A stretch of 64,000 bases of DNA. Source: Saccharina japonica (taxonomy: Eukaryota; Sar; Phaeophyceae; Laminariales; Laminariaceae). The position numbers were made by a program, and so were the translations under genes. The notes beneath the pieces were generated by a model that saw nothing but the letters and a program-made list of their open reading frames with translations, made no database searches and had not been told where the DNA came from. Position 1 is the stretch's first letter, and every line of letters starts with the position of its first letter. Shown here one piece after another: positions 23,285 through 47,752 of the stretch. The stretch spans positions 55,907 through 119,906 of the forward strand of contig MEHQ01000204.1 of NCBI GenBank assembly GCA_008828725.1, in the 5' to 3' direction.

Positions 23285-26200
23285 TGTCATTATTGTCATT
23301 ATTGTCATTATTGTCATTATTGTCATTATTGTCATTATTGTCATTATTGTCATTATTGTCATTATTGTCATTATTGTCATTATTGTCATTATTGTCATTA
23401 TTGTCATTATTGTCATTATTGTCATTATTGTCATTATTGTCATTATTGTCATTATTGTCATTATTGTCATTATTGTCATTATTGTCATTATTGTCATTAT
23501 TGTCATTATTGTCATTATTGTCATTATTGTCATTATTGTCATTATTGTCATTATTGTCATTATTGTCATTATTGTCATTATTGTCATTATTGTCATTATT
23601 GTCATTATTGTCATTATTGTCATTATTGTCATTATTGTCATTATTGTCATTATTGTCATTATTGTCATTATTGTCATTATTGTCATTATTGTCATTATTG
23701 TCATTATTGTCATTATTGTCATTATTGTCATTATTGTCATTATTGTCATTATTGTCATTATTGTCATTATTGTCATTATTGTCATTATTGTCATTATTGT
23801 CATTATTGTCATTATTGTCATTATTGTCATTATTGTCATTATTGTCATTATTGTCATTATTGTCATTATTGTCATTATTGTCATTATTGTCATTATTGTC
23901 ATTATTGTCATTATTGTCATTATTGTCATTATTGTCATTATTGTCATTATTGTCATTATTGTCATTATTGTCATTATTGTCATTATTGTCATTATTGTCA
24001 TTATTGTCATTATTGTCATTATTGTCATTATTGTCATTATTGTCATTATTGTCATTATTGTCATTATTGTCATTATTGTCATTATTGTCATTATTGTCAT
24101 TATTGTCATTATTGTCATTATTGTCATTATTGTCATTATTGTCATTATTGTCATTATTGTCATTATTGTCATTATTGTCATTATTGTCATTATTGTCATT
24201 ATTGTCATTATTGTCATTATTGTCATTATTGTCATTATTGTCATTATTGTCATTATTGTCATTATTGTCATTATTGTCATTATTGTCATTATTGTCATTA
24301 TTGTCATTATTGTCATTATTGTCATTATTGTCATTATTGTCATTATTGTCATTATTGTCATTATTGTCATTATTGTCATTATTGTCATTATTGTCATTAT
24401 TGTCATTATTGTCATTATTGTCATTATTGTCATTATTGTCATTATTGTCATTATTGTCATTATTGTCATTATTGTCATTATTGTCATTATTGTCATTATT
24501 GTCATTATTGTCATTATTGTCATTATTGTCATTATTGTCATTATTGTCATTATTGTCATTATTGTCATTATTGTCATTATTGTCATTATTGTCATTATTG
24601 TCATTATTGTCATTATTGTCATTATTGTCATTATTGTCATTATTGTCATTATTGTCATTATTGTCATTATTGTCATTATTGTCATTATTGTCATTATTGT
24701 CATTATTGTCATTATTGTCATTATTGTCATTATTGTCATTATTGTCATTATTGTCATTATTGTCATTATTGTCATTATTGTCATTATTGTCATTATTGTC
24801 ATTATTGTCATTATTGTCATTATTGTCATTATTGTCATTATTGTCATTATTGTCATTATTGTCATTATTGTCATTATTGTCATTATTGTCATTATTGTCA
24901 TTATTGTCATTATTGTCATTATTGTCATTATTGTCATTATTGTCATTATTGTCATTATTGTCATTATTGTCATTATTGTCATTATTGTCATTATTGTCAT
25001 TATTGTCATTATTGTCATTATTGTCATTATTGTCATTATTGTCATTATTGTCATTATTGTCATTATTGTCATTATTGTCATTATTGTCATTATTGTCATT
25101 ATTGTCATTATTGTCATTATTGTCATTATTGTCATTATTGTCATTATTGTCATTATTGTCATTATTGTCATTATTGTCATTATTGTCATTATTGTCATTA
25201 TTGTCATTATTGTCATTATTGTCATTATTGTCATTATTGTCATTATTGTCATTATTGTCATTATTGTCATTATTGTCATTATTGTCATTATTGTCATTAT
25301 TGTCATTATTGTCATTATTGTCATTATTGTCATTATTGTCATTATTGTCATTATTGTCATTATTGTCATTATTGTCATTATTGTCATTATTGTCATTATT
25401 GTCATTATTGTCATTATTGTCATTATTGTCATTATTGTCATTATTGTCATTATTGTCATTATTGTCATTATTGTCATTATTGTCATTATTGTCATTATTG
25501 TCATTATTGTCATTATTGTCATTATTGTCATTATTGTCATTATTGTCATTATTGTCATTATTGTCATTATTGTCATTATTGTCATTATTGTCATTATTGT
25601 CATTATTGTCATTATTGTCATTATTGTCATTATTGTCATTATTGTCATTATTGTCATTATTGTCATTATTGTCATTATTGTCATTATTGTCATTATTGTC
25701 ATTATTGTCATTATTGTCATTATTGTCATTATTGTCATTATTGTCATTATTGTCATTATTGTCATTATTGTCATTATTGTCATTATTGTCATTATTGTCA
25801 TTATTGTCATTATTGTCATTATTGTCATTATTGTCATTATTGTCATTATTGTCATTATTGTCATTATTGTCATTATTGTCATTATTGTCATTATTGTCAT
25901 TATTGTCATTATTGTCATTATTGTCATTATTGTCATTATTGTCATTATTGTCATTATTGTCATTATTGTCATTATTGTCATTATTGTCATTATTGTCATT
26001 ATTGTCATTATTGTCATTATTGTCATTATTGTCATTATTGTCATTATTGTCATTATTGTCATTATTGTCATTATTGTCATTATTGTCATTATTGTCATTA
26101 TTGTCATTATTGTCATTATTGTCATTATTGTCATTATTGTCATTATTGTCATTATTGTCATTATTGTCATTATTGTCATTATTGTCATTATTGTCATTAT

Positions 26201-27775
26201 TGTCATTATTGTCATTATTGTCATTATTGTCATTATTGTCATTATTGTCATTATTGTCATTATTGTCATTATTGTCATTATTGTCATTATTGTCATTATT
26301 GTCATTATTGTCATTATTGTCATTATTGTCATTATTGTCATTATTGTCATTATTGTCATTATTGTCATTATTGTCATTATTGTCATTATTGTCATTATTG
26401 TCATTATTGTCATTATTGTCATTATTGTCATTATTGTCATTATTGTCATTATTGTCATTATTGTCATTATTGTCATTATTGTCATTATTGTCATTATTGT
26501 CATTATTGTCATTATTGTCATTATTGTCATTATTGTCATTATTGTCATTATTGTCATTATTGTCATTATTGTCATTATTGTCATTATTGTCATTATTGTC
26601 ATTATTGTCATTATTGTCATTATTGTCATTATTGTCATTATTGTCATTATTGTCATTATTGTCATTATTGTCATTATTGTCATTATTGTCATTATTGTCA
26701 TTATTGTCATTATTGTCATTATTGTCATTATTGTCATTATTGTCATTATTGTCATTATTGTCATTATTGTCATTATTGTCATTATTGTCATTATTGTCAT
26801 TATTGTCATTATTGTCATTATTGTCATTATTGTCATTATTGTCATTATTGTCATTATTGTCATTATTGTCATTATTGTCATTATTGTCATTATTGTCATT
26901 ATTGTCATTATTGTCATTATTGTCATTATTGTCATTATTGTCATTATTGTCATTATTGTCATTATTGTCATTATTGTCATTATTGTCATTATTGTCATTA
27001 TTGTCATTATTGTCATTATTGTCATTATTGTCATTATTGTCATTATTGTCATTATTGTCATTATTGTCATTATTGTCATTATTGTCATTATTGTCATTAT
27101 TGTCATTATTGTCATTATTGTCATTATTGTCATTATTGTCATTATTGTCATTATTGTCATTATTGTCATTATTGTCATTATTGTCATTATTGTCATTATT
27201 GTCATTATTGTCATTATTGTCATTATTGTCATTATTGTCATTATTGTCATTATTGTCATTATTGTCATTATTGTCATTATTGTCATTATTGTCATTATTG
27301 TCATTATTGTCATTATTGTCATTATTGTCATTATTGTCATTATTGTCATTATTGTCATTATTGTCATTATTGTCATTATTGTCATTATTGTCATTATTGT
27401 CATTATTGTCATTATTGTCATTATTGTCATTATTGTCATTATTGTCATTATTGTCATTATTGTCATTATTGTCATTATTGTCATTATTGTCATTATTGTC
27501 ATTATTGTCATTATTGTCATTATTGTCATTATTGTCATTATTGTCATTATTGTCATTATTGTCATTATTGTCATTATTGTCATTATTGTCATTATTGTCA
27601 TTATTGTCATTATTGTCATTATTGTCATTATTGTCATTATTGTCATTATTGTCATTATTGTCATTATTGTCATTATTGTCATTATTGTCATTATTGTCAT
27701 TATTGTCATTATTGTCATTATTGTCATTATTGTCATTATTGTCATTATTGTCATTATTGTCATTATTGTCATTAT
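23285..27775. repeat. Perfect 9-bp satellite array, 499 units
   Basis: TGTCATTAT repeats without a visible change over 4,491 bases, exactly 499 units. It is flanked on the left by (TA)n and on the right by a truncated copy of TIR element family A. Because the unit is 9 bases, five of six frames stay open (Cys-His-Tyr, Val-Ile-Ile, Leu-Leu-Ser, Met-Thr-Ile and Asn-Asp-Asn repeats). None has support as a gene. Confidence 0.97.
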
Positions 27776-27795
27776 TTTGCTGCAATATTGTTCCT

Positions 27796-27942
27796 TGTTT
27801 GCTTCGGCCATGGGATTTTCAATCGGATACGGGCACTTTTACTTTCCTCCCTTAATGATCACTTTGGGGTGAGGTGTAGAGCTCTTCAAGTAACCACCCT
27901 TCCAAGGCAAAAACATGGTGCACCTCTATCGTAACATGCGTC
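27796..27942 (-). mobile_element. TIR element family A, truncated copy at array border
   Basis: Aligns with the second half of the copy at 27952-28201: CTTCGGCCATG, ATCGG, CACTTTTACTTTCCTCC, GGTGAGGTGTAGAGCTC and the end ACCTCTATCGTAACATGCGTC. The other half is missing where the 9-bp array begins. Confidence 0.7.
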
Positions 27943-27951
27943 CATACGTCT

Positions 27952-28201
27952 GACTCGTGCTACGGTAGAGGTAGCAATTTTTGGCTGAATCGTTTTCTGA
28001 ACGATCGGGCTCCTTAACCCAAGTTCGTCGGACTTTCATTCTTGTGACGAAATATGTTTCAGAAATACTTCCTCCGTCATGAGATTTCTCATCCGGCAGC
28101 ACTTTCATTTTCCTCCAAAATCATTTTTTTCGGTGAGGTATGGCGCTCCTTGAGTGAGGAGCTCAGAGAAAACATGGTGCACCTCTATCGTAGCATGCGT
28201 C
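27952..28201 (-). mobile_element. TIR element family A, copy 2, TSD GTCT
   Basis: Runs from GACTCGTGCTACGGTAGAGG to CTCTATCGTAGCATGCGTC. Both sides carry GTCT (27948-27951 and 28202-28205). 250 bases, no coding capacity. Confidence 0.85.
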
Positions 28202-28247
28202 GTCTGTAGATGTTTATGAGTTATGCGTTTAACGACGTTGGACCTAT

Positions 28248-29222
28248 CAAGGCTTATAATCACAGCAGTGGGAAATGATCAGAATGGGACGGAACGGAAC
28301 GAGAAAAAGGATGAAACAAACGGTTGGCGGGACGGGACGGGATGGTAAAGTACAACGGACGGTGGGGTTTATTTACGGGACGGCAAATGCATTGTTTCAC
28401 GACGGGACGGGACGGTATAGTAGTACCAAGGGGTGTGTCGCTGTTCTGGTTGTTGCGCTTGCTGTGTTGTTGTTGTATGTTGTCGTGTTGGTGGTTATAG
28501 TGGCGGTTTGAGGTGTTTAGTGGTCTTGGTGGTACTCGTAGTGTAGTGGAGGCGGTGCTGTGGTCATGGTGTGCTGGTTGATCGACCACACCCCGTTCGT
28601 TGGGTACGCATCCATTTTGCCGGCGTCGGCCACACGGTGCTGGAGGAGGCGGTGCCGGTGGTGCTAGGTGTTGGGTGCGGTCTGTGGTATGTGCGTGTGA
28701 GGTACGAGGTCGGTGTTTAGTGTGAGCTGCAAGTTGGAAACGTAAAGATTAATCGCACATGCATATGTAACAAGGACCAGCGCGCATCCTGAATACATTT
28801 CGTGGCGAAAATGTTAAATTCGTACGTAGTGTCGTATTTTCTTGGCGGGATTGGACGAGAACTGACGACGGGCAGCAGCAGTACTATTAAGGTATCTTAA
28901 CGGGACGTGGAATTGAGTTCACGGCAGGAGGGGATGGTATGGGTATAGGTTTAGCCGGCGGGATGGGACGGTAAAGAATGGTTTTGCAGGCGAGATGGGA
29001 TGGTGAGCGCAGGTAGGTGTTCTCGACGGGACGGGACGGTAGAGTGCAACGGGCAATAATGGGAGATGTTTTATCGACGGCACGGGACAAACAAATGGCA
29101 ACGGTAGATGAAAATGTCAACAAGGCGGAACCACGGGGGGATCATTTTGGTGTGGAGGTTTTACCGTCCCGTCCCGCCGATACCGTAATTCCCGTCCCGT
29201 GAAGACACCGTGATAAGCCTTG
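28248..29222. mobile_element. hAT-like non-autonomous element (eroded target duplication)
   Basis: The ends are inverted: CAAGGCTTATAATCAC (28248) and GTGATAAGCCTTG (ending 29222). The interior near both ends is full of GGGACGGGAC units (CGTCCCGTCCC on the right side), the subterminal repeats seen in hAT elements. The 8-base flanks do not match, so the duplication is lost or the ends are slightly off. Confidence 0.55.
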
Positions 29223-29242
29223 AAGCATATATATGCCGTACA

Positions 29243-29460
29243 TACATCAGTGGAGCAAAAAAAAAAAGCCTACGTACACCACGTATTTTTATTGGTGACT
29301 ACATAAGAACATATAACCGCAGAGTAGTACTTCCTATAATATTGTTCTTCCCCTTTTGCTAAATTATCAACCCGCCGCTGCCTACATAATGATAGGAAGT
29401 CTTGTGGCTCTTGTCTTTATTTTGCGAATTTGGTTAATTCCCTCTTCTTTTGTGAATTAA
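29243..29460 (+). repeat. Direct repeat flanking the retroelement, left copy
   Basis: Begins CATCAGTGGAGCAAAA and includes TTATTGGTGACTACAT and GTCTTTATTTTGCGA...AATTCCCTC. The same blocks occur in order at 31588-31695. Confidence 0.7.
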
Positions 29461-29659
29461 ATCACCAGGTACATTTTATATGATTTGCCTTTCGACAATG
29501 TGCAGGGCATTATTCGTTCAGAATGAAAAAGCTGACGCAATTCGTCGAGTACCACCAATATCATCCAACCAACTATCCTTCCCTGCGTATGCTCAATTGA
29601 ATACGCACTACCCCTCTTTACCCAAATATTGTACCTGCTATATCTATTCGCCGTGCGTC

Positions 29660-31594
29660 CTACTCTGCATGTATATTCCACCCCCAACCCATGAGAAGTA
29701 ATCCTCCCTCCTCCTCCCTTCCGCCCCTGGCGGCCTGGCGGTCTCCCAGGGCGAGCTTGCATCGGTGCGCCCCGCGCGAGATTGCGAACTGAGTGGTCAC
29801 CGATATGACCTGCAAAAGGTGCTCCTTACAGACCCCTTTTCTTGATAAGGATCCCCCGTCCGTTCCTCCGACGATGCTCGCCGCCAGCTGGTCGATGAAC
29901 TCGCTACCTTCCTTCCCGACCTGTCCTGCCCGAGCGTAGTGGTTGTGCTTTCGCGCCTCAGAAGTGGAGGCAGCTGATCCGTCTCGATCAGCGCTGCCAG
30001 CCCGCATGTGGACCCTCGCTTGAGGGTCTGCATACGTGATGTCGAGGGGTATCGCCTTGTTGCGGTACTCTGACGACGTAGCGTCTCGGAGGCCTTCCCT
30101 CTCGATCACTATATCCATGCGGAGGTTCCTGTCGGCGTTGAAGGGCGCTCCGCTTTCCACTTGATGGACGAATGGGCAACGGCTTGAAGGTGCGGGACAG
30201 CGCGTGGACTAGCGGCTGACGCTGGTGTGCCTGCGCGTCTGCTCGGTGGCATGTGCACGCGTGACGCGTGTTGACATCCGTCGCTTCGCACCAGGGGCAC
30301 CTCGCCGCTCGGGGCTCCTCCATTCCCAGGAAGCGACGCCCCATAGACACGAACTCCGAGCCGGTATGATCCGTGCCGGGTCCACAGGCCTTGCCCTCGA
30401 ACAGGCGACAGTGCAGGGTCCCGATAGGCTCCGTTGCCGAGCCTTGGCAAGATCTTTGATTTCGATTCCCCCGAAAACGTCGTTCGAATCCGACGGGCCT
30501 GTTGCCTCGGGGAGCTGGTCCAGAGAAGCAACGTGCCGTTGGTACCGTACCCGGTTCACCTGCCGCTCCAGCTTGTGCTGCGCCTTGTGGGAGCTGATCG
30601 TTTGGGCATCATGTGCCGGCAGTACCTCCACATCTGACTGCCCTGAAAACTCTTTCTTCGTTCGCGAGGAACGCCCTGTTCCGCCAGCTTTCCGGGATCA
30701 CGTTCGCCATTGCCTCCTCCGATACCCCATGGATGTCGCGAAGGTCCCTGACGCTACTCCATATGCGGCGAACGAGGTCTGAATTGGGCAGCTCCCTTCA
30801 GATTGTTTCCCCCAATGGACCGGAGGGGTCAACAAGGACCTCTGGCACCGTCGCCACTAAGCTCCCGATGGACGCTGACATTCTCCTTGATTCAGCCGAC
30901 TACAGTCCAAACCCTCCGGCCCCCGTGGAGAGGTTCGCCTGCGCTTTCTGGTGGGGCTGTAGCGTCAACCGGTCCGCCGGGCACCCGTCTGCAAAGACCA
31001 ACGATTCATCCGCTGTCCCTGGAAGCTCGAGAAGGCACTCGGTCATCCACATTCCGCTAGTGTCTGCCCGCTGACACGCGGGTAGAGTGGCAACGCCGGG
31101 TCCATTGCCCGCTCAATGTAGGAGGTGCGCTGCCCCATTGAGCTGATGGCGAGGAGGTTTGCCGACTGTTTGTCCGGCATACGCGGCAGGGTGCACACGA
31201 GTTGCTCTGCTCCCCCATCTCGGACTATCTCCACGGCGCTGTTCACCGCGAATGCATCGTTGCCTATGGGCACGCCAACCACCTTTACCCCACCCCCTTC
31301 CGCAATGCGAACACCGATGCCCCCCAGAAGTGCAATCTCTTTCGACGTAGGCACATGTCCTTTTGGAGGCAAAGAAACCGTATTGCTGGCGTTAATGGCA
31401 ATGCCTATTTCGCACAGCTCGTGCTGGAGAAAGGGCACTACTCTCACAGTGTTCGATGTGATCTCTGACATAACGATGCTGATGTCATCGAGGTGGGCAA
31501 AGGCTTCAACACCCCGGGGTTGGAATTCGTCACGGACCCGCTTCAGTACTGGCAGCAGTGAGTGGCATGCAGAACAACGCCGGGCCCATGGCAT
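29660..31594 (-). pseudogene. Broken RLE-type non-LTR retroelement (RT, zinc knuckle, endonuclease)
   Basis: Read from 31594 downward: reverse transcriptase from the GPALFC block through FAHLDDISIVMSE (the two-Asp active site), GIAINASNTVSLPPKGH and a thumb-like part ending LVATVPEVLVDPSGPLG. Then a CX2C...H...C knuckle (CPWCEATDVNTRHACTC, near 30250-30300) and a restriction-like endonuclease core, RMDIVIE ... KAIPLDITYADP (near 30050-30115), and a C-terminal tail to 29660. This order is that of the R2/CRE/NeSL groups. At least three frame breaks and in-frame stops (TAG near 30903, TGA near 30780), and the N-terminal half is missing, so it is inactive. Confidence 0.8.
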
Positions 31595-31695
31595 CAGTGG
31601 AGCAAAATAAAACCCTGCGCCCTGTTTTATTGGCGATTACATCAGAACAACTGATATATCGTCTTTATTTTGCGAGTTTTATCAATTCCCTCTAT
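31588..31695 (+). repeat. Direct repeat flanking the retroelement, right copy
   Basis: CATCAGTGGAGCAAAATAAA, TTATTGGCGATTACATCAGA and GTCTTTATTTTGCGAG...AATTCCCTC match 29243-29460 in order, with a deletion relative to it. Same orientation on both sides of the retroelement remnant. Confidence 0.7.
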
Positions 31696-32093
31696 ATTTT
31701 CAGCACGAAAAACTTAAATGTCTTGAACCATTTATTTATCATTGCAACCCGTGCCCAACCACAACCCAACGGGCAACCCAACCTAACTACTGTATACTAC
31801 CCACTCGTATATATTCGTACGTGAATGACGCAACATCCACAGAAGATGCATTCGATACCAGCAGCAAGCACTACAATCAATCGGTTGAACTCACAGCTGA
31901 CGTATTTATAATAATTTTATTTAATAAACAATTTGATTGAATGTAAATGTTAATGTTTTGCCCCATCATAAGTCACACAGTAGTAGTGCACACGTAAGGA
32001 GTACGACTACGTACTCACTCGTAGCCGAGAGGGAACGAGACATGTAAAACTCTTTTTTTGTGGCAAATGCTGTTTTGTCGAGAGTCGAGCAGT

Positions 32094-32170
32094 ATCGGGG
32101 TGCCGAGAGAGTCGAAAATATAGTCAGTAGTCGAGGGTAGAGAGTCGAGAGTCGAGAGTCGAGAGTCGCG
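32094..32170 (+). repeat. GAGAGTC-type short tandem repeat upstream of the SPEC3-like gene
   Basis: Units of TCGAGAG/GAGAGTCGA repeat about five times at 32130-32168, with looser copies before them. Lies about 320 bases upstream of the start codon. Confidence 0.7.
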
Positions 32171-32332
32171 CGGCGCGAGGGACGTCGAGACGGTGGATCT
32201 TCTTTTCGCATGATTTGCCGCCATTCCATCTGGCGGTTTCACGATTCGGTTCAGTGCACGTGGGCACGGTTTAAATTTAATTTTCAGGTCCCTTGCCCCA
32301 AATCCCTTAAACAATAACGCCGCTGCGGAAAA

Positions 32333-32340
32333 GTATAAAA
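32333..32340 (+). promoter_or_regulatory. TATA-like box
   Basis: GTATAAAA 151 bases before the ATG at 32491, followed by a CT-rich leader. Position and sequence suit a core promoter. Confidence 0.5.
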
Positions 32341-32490
32341 CCCACCCTGTCTTAGATTCAGATAAACAACAAAGTCCCCCCGCCCCCGCGCACAATCTCC
32401 AGTCTCTTCCAGTCTTCACTCCTTGCCGGGCACAAGTCTAGATAGCCAAGTCTAGCTAGGTTTTTTTTTGGAGAGACGCCAGCGAGAGCC

Positions 32491-44885
<12,395 letters not shown>

Positions 44886-45109
44886 TCGTGATCCGTGCCC
44901 CCCCCCCCCCCCCGCTCGCGCGCGCCGCCCGCCATGACAGGTAATTGATAGGAACTCCGCTCTTCCCCCGTGCCTCTGGAGTCTCTCCTGGGTTTGGAGA
45001 AGGAAGCGAACGAGCTCCTGATCTCTCTGGGTTTTGGGCGAAACAGCAGAGCCCCCCCCGCCCCGCCCCCCCCCCCGCTCTCTTTTTTTTTCTCCCCCCC
45101 CGCGCCTCT

Positions 45110-45172
45110 CCGTTGTAGGGGTGCGAGGGTCAATGGTCATACGACTACGGCCATGCACGACATGAGTACACC
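45110..45172 (+). mobile_element. Oligo(C)-tailed retroposon fragment
   Basis: GTTGTAGGGGTGCGAGGGTC, ATGGTCATACGACTACGG and CACGACATGAGTACACC; the C tail is only two bases long here. Confidence 0.7.
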
Positions 45173-45287
45173 ACCTGTTTTCCTCTCCCGTGTGTTAGTA
45201 CGCGTTTGGGCGGAGGTATCATAGGTGTGCGGGTGTAATATTTTTTTTTGTCATTGGCACCACTACATGGTGAGGCGGCGTGCGTCT

Positions 45288-45561
45288 GGGTAATGCCGGG
45301 ACGAAGCATGTCGGATTTTCACCGACCAGGCAGACGTTGCCAGCACCTAGCGCGAAGCACCGTGAAGTATTGGGCGAGTCGCATGGAGAGTGAGCTGCAT
45401 CCTTCTAAGAATCGCCTGTGAGGCGGACTTGCATATGGACGACAGCCTCCAATGGATTGATTTAATGGGGGGTGGGCGGTATTTTTGCAGGCCTCCGAGC
45501 CGGGGCGGTGTCATTTCCGGCAGTGGCTCGTAGCTGGAGGAAGGGGGGGGGGGGGGGGGGG
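45288..45561 (-). mobile_element. Oligo(C)-tailed retroposon, 3'-clipped copy left of the gap
   Basis: From TAATGCCGGGACGAAGCATG to GCTGGAGGAAGGG; identical to 46640-46893 on the other side of the N run. The retroposon part covers 45288-45465 in antisense. Confidence 0.7.
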
Positions 45562-46307
45562 NNNNNNNNNNNNNNNNNNNNNNNNNNNNNNNNNNNNNNN
45601 NNNNNNNNNNNNNNNNNNNNNNNNNNNNNNNNNNNNNNNNNNNNNNNNNNNNNNNNNNNNNNNNNNNNNNNNNNNNNNNNNNNNNNNNNNNNNNNNNNNN
45701 NNNNNNNNNNNNNNNNNNNNNNNNNNNNNNNNNNNNNNNNNNNNNNNNNNNNNNNNNNNNNNNNNNNNNNNNNNNNNNNNNNNNNNNNNNNNNNNNNNNN
45801 NNNNNNNNNNNNNNNNNNNNNNNNNNNNNNNNNNNNNNNNNNNNNNNNNNNNNNNNNNNNNNNNNNNNNNNNNNNNNNNNNNNNNNNNNNNNNNNNNNNN
45901 NNNNNNNNNNNNNNNNNNNNNNNNNNNNNNNNNNNNNNNNNNNNNNNNNNNNNNNNNNNNNNNNNNNNNNNNNNNNNNNNNNNNNNNNNNNNNNNNNNNN
46001 NNNNNNNNNNNNNNNNNNNNNNNNNNNNNNNNNNNNNNNNNNNNNNNNNNNNNNNNNNNNNNNNNNNNNNNNNNNNNNNNNNNNNNNNNNNNNNNNNNNN
46101 NNNNNNNNNNNNNNNNNNNNNNNNNNNNNNNNNNNNNNNNNNNNNNNNNNNNNNNNNNNNNNNNNNNNNNNNNNNNNNNNNNNNNNNNNNNNNNNNNNNN
46201 NNNNNNNNNNNNNNNNNNNNNNNNNNNNNNNNNNNNNNNNNNNNNNNNNNNNNNNNNNNNNNNNNNNNNNNNNNNNNNNNNNNNNNNNNNNNNNNNNNNN
46301 NNNNNNN
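45562..46307. other. Assembly gap (746 N)
   Basis: Flanked on both sides by long G runs. Apparent open frames across it are meaningless. Confidence 0.99.
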
Positions 46308-46570
46308 GGGGGGGGGGGGGGGGGGCGGGAGGGGGAGGGGGGGCATAGTAATCAGAACCCACCATGGAGCCCAAAAACCATGTGCTTCAAAGTTTTCCCC
46401 CTATGTCTACGAGTACACACTTTTTTTTGTTATGATTACTACTGTATGTCCCCCCGTACTGGTAGCATATATTTTTTGAGCTGTAAGATAGGTTACCGAG
46501 CGGAAGATATAGTCGCAGCTGTAGTAGCTGTAGTTGACTTTTAGTAGCAGCTGCCCCGCGGCCGTGGGCG

Positions 46571-46893
46571 GGGGGGGGGGTACTCGATACCCATGCATGG
46601 CCGTAGTCGTATGACCATAGACCCTCGCATCCCTACAATGCCGGGACGAAGCATGTCGGATTTTCACCGACCAGGCAGACGTTGCCAGCACCTAGCGCGA
46701 AGCACCGTGAAGTATTGGGCGAGTCGCATGGAGAGTGAGCTGCATCCTTCTAAGAATCGCCTGTGAGGCGGACTTGCATATGGACGACAGCCTCCAATGG
46801 ATTGATTTAATGGGGGGTGGGCGGTATTTTTGCAGGCCTCCGAGCCGGGGCGGTGTCATTTCCGGCAGTGGCTCGTAGCTGGAGGAAGGGGGG
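46571..46893 (-). mobile_element. Oligo(C)-tailed retroposon copy right of the gap
   Basis: The minus strand ends GCATGGGTATCGAGTACC plus ten C. The 5' part continues through GCGACTCGCCCAATACTTCA and GCTGTCGTCCATATGCAAGT to about 46800. The rest to 46893 is shared with 45465-45561. Confidence 0.78.
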
Positions 46894-47615
46894 GGAGGGG
46901 GGGGGGTCTTGCCTGGTGTGGTGTCCGAAATACTTGTTTTGTCAAGATACTGTGTAGTGTTTTGATTTTTATGGTTCACTGTTTGCTTTTTGCCTACCAG
47001 GTATTTCCTAACAGACGGGAATTTGGGGGGTAGTGGCGACGGCCGCGCCTCGACCCTCCTTCCCTCCCTCCCTCCCTCCCTCCCTTCCTTCCTTTTTTGT
47101 ATCCCTGACAAGCGGCAGCAACAGCAGCAGTGCCATGTTGCGATTTTTGTGTGCTCGGGTTTGTGGGACACGTGCCTGCTGTAAGATAATGATCGTATGA
47201 AAGCAGCGTTGTTGGGTTTTTGTGTCGCTTCTTGGGGCAGTGCTAATTTTTTTTTTTTCGTTTTGGGGGGCACCTATTGTTTCCTTCGCCACTCGTCCAT
47301 ACTGCTGTACCAGGTACTACCTGGTACATATAATTTCATGTACGTATGGCGTTGGAGATTTTCCGGACCTTTCCCTGGAAAGCAGGCACCTATTCTGTAG
47401 GTATGATATGATACGTACGTACCGGTGGTATTTTTCCTGCCTGCGTTTTGTTTTGGGGGGCACATCGGCATCGTCACGTGGCGTTATAGGGTGTTCGTGC
47501 GCTAGCGAAAATTATGCAGAGTTAAAAAAAAAAACAACAACAACAACAACAACGATCGTGGCACCGGAGGTCCGGTATAGAGGGGTGTGGTTTGCTGCCC
47601 TACCCCTTTTTTTGC

Positions 47616-47670
47616 GAGGGTCTATGGTCATACGATTACCGCCATGCATGGCATTGAGTACACCCCCCCG
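47616..47670 (+). mobile_element. Oligo(C)-tailed retroposon, short 3' fragment
   Basis: GCGAGGGTCTATGGTCATAC ... GCATTGAGTACACCCCCCC; only the last ~55 bases of the family. Confidence 0.75.
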
Positions 47671-47735
47671 AAAGGGATGCGTGGTCAATGGTCAAATGAC
47701 TAAGGCAAAAAAACTGAGTACGCCTCCCCCCCCCA
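47671..47735 (+). mobile_element. Oligo(C)-tailed repeat, subfamily B
   Basis: GAAAGGGATGCGTGGTCAAT ... ATGACTAAGGC ... CTGAGTACGCC plus C tail, directly after a main-family fragment. Confidence 0.72.
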
Positions 47736-47752
47736 CCCCCCATTTTTTTTTT

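Noticed and set aside
23285..27775. CRISPR array
   Set aside because: There are no spacers; it is a simple satellite in a eukaryotic context.
23204..27934. Proteins of about 1,500 residues on both strands (Cys-His-Tyr, Met-Thr-Ile, Asn-Asp-Asn and similar repeats)
   Set aside because: They are translations of a perfect 9-bp satellite; any unit divisible by three without a stop gives such frames.
29797..31610. Plus-strand open frames over the retroelement
   Set aside because: The minus strand carries recognisable RT, zinc-knuckle and endonuclease motifs; plus-strand frames are shadows.
45472..46479. Open frames across 45.5-46.5 kb
   Set aside because: They run through 746 N bases and flanking G runs.
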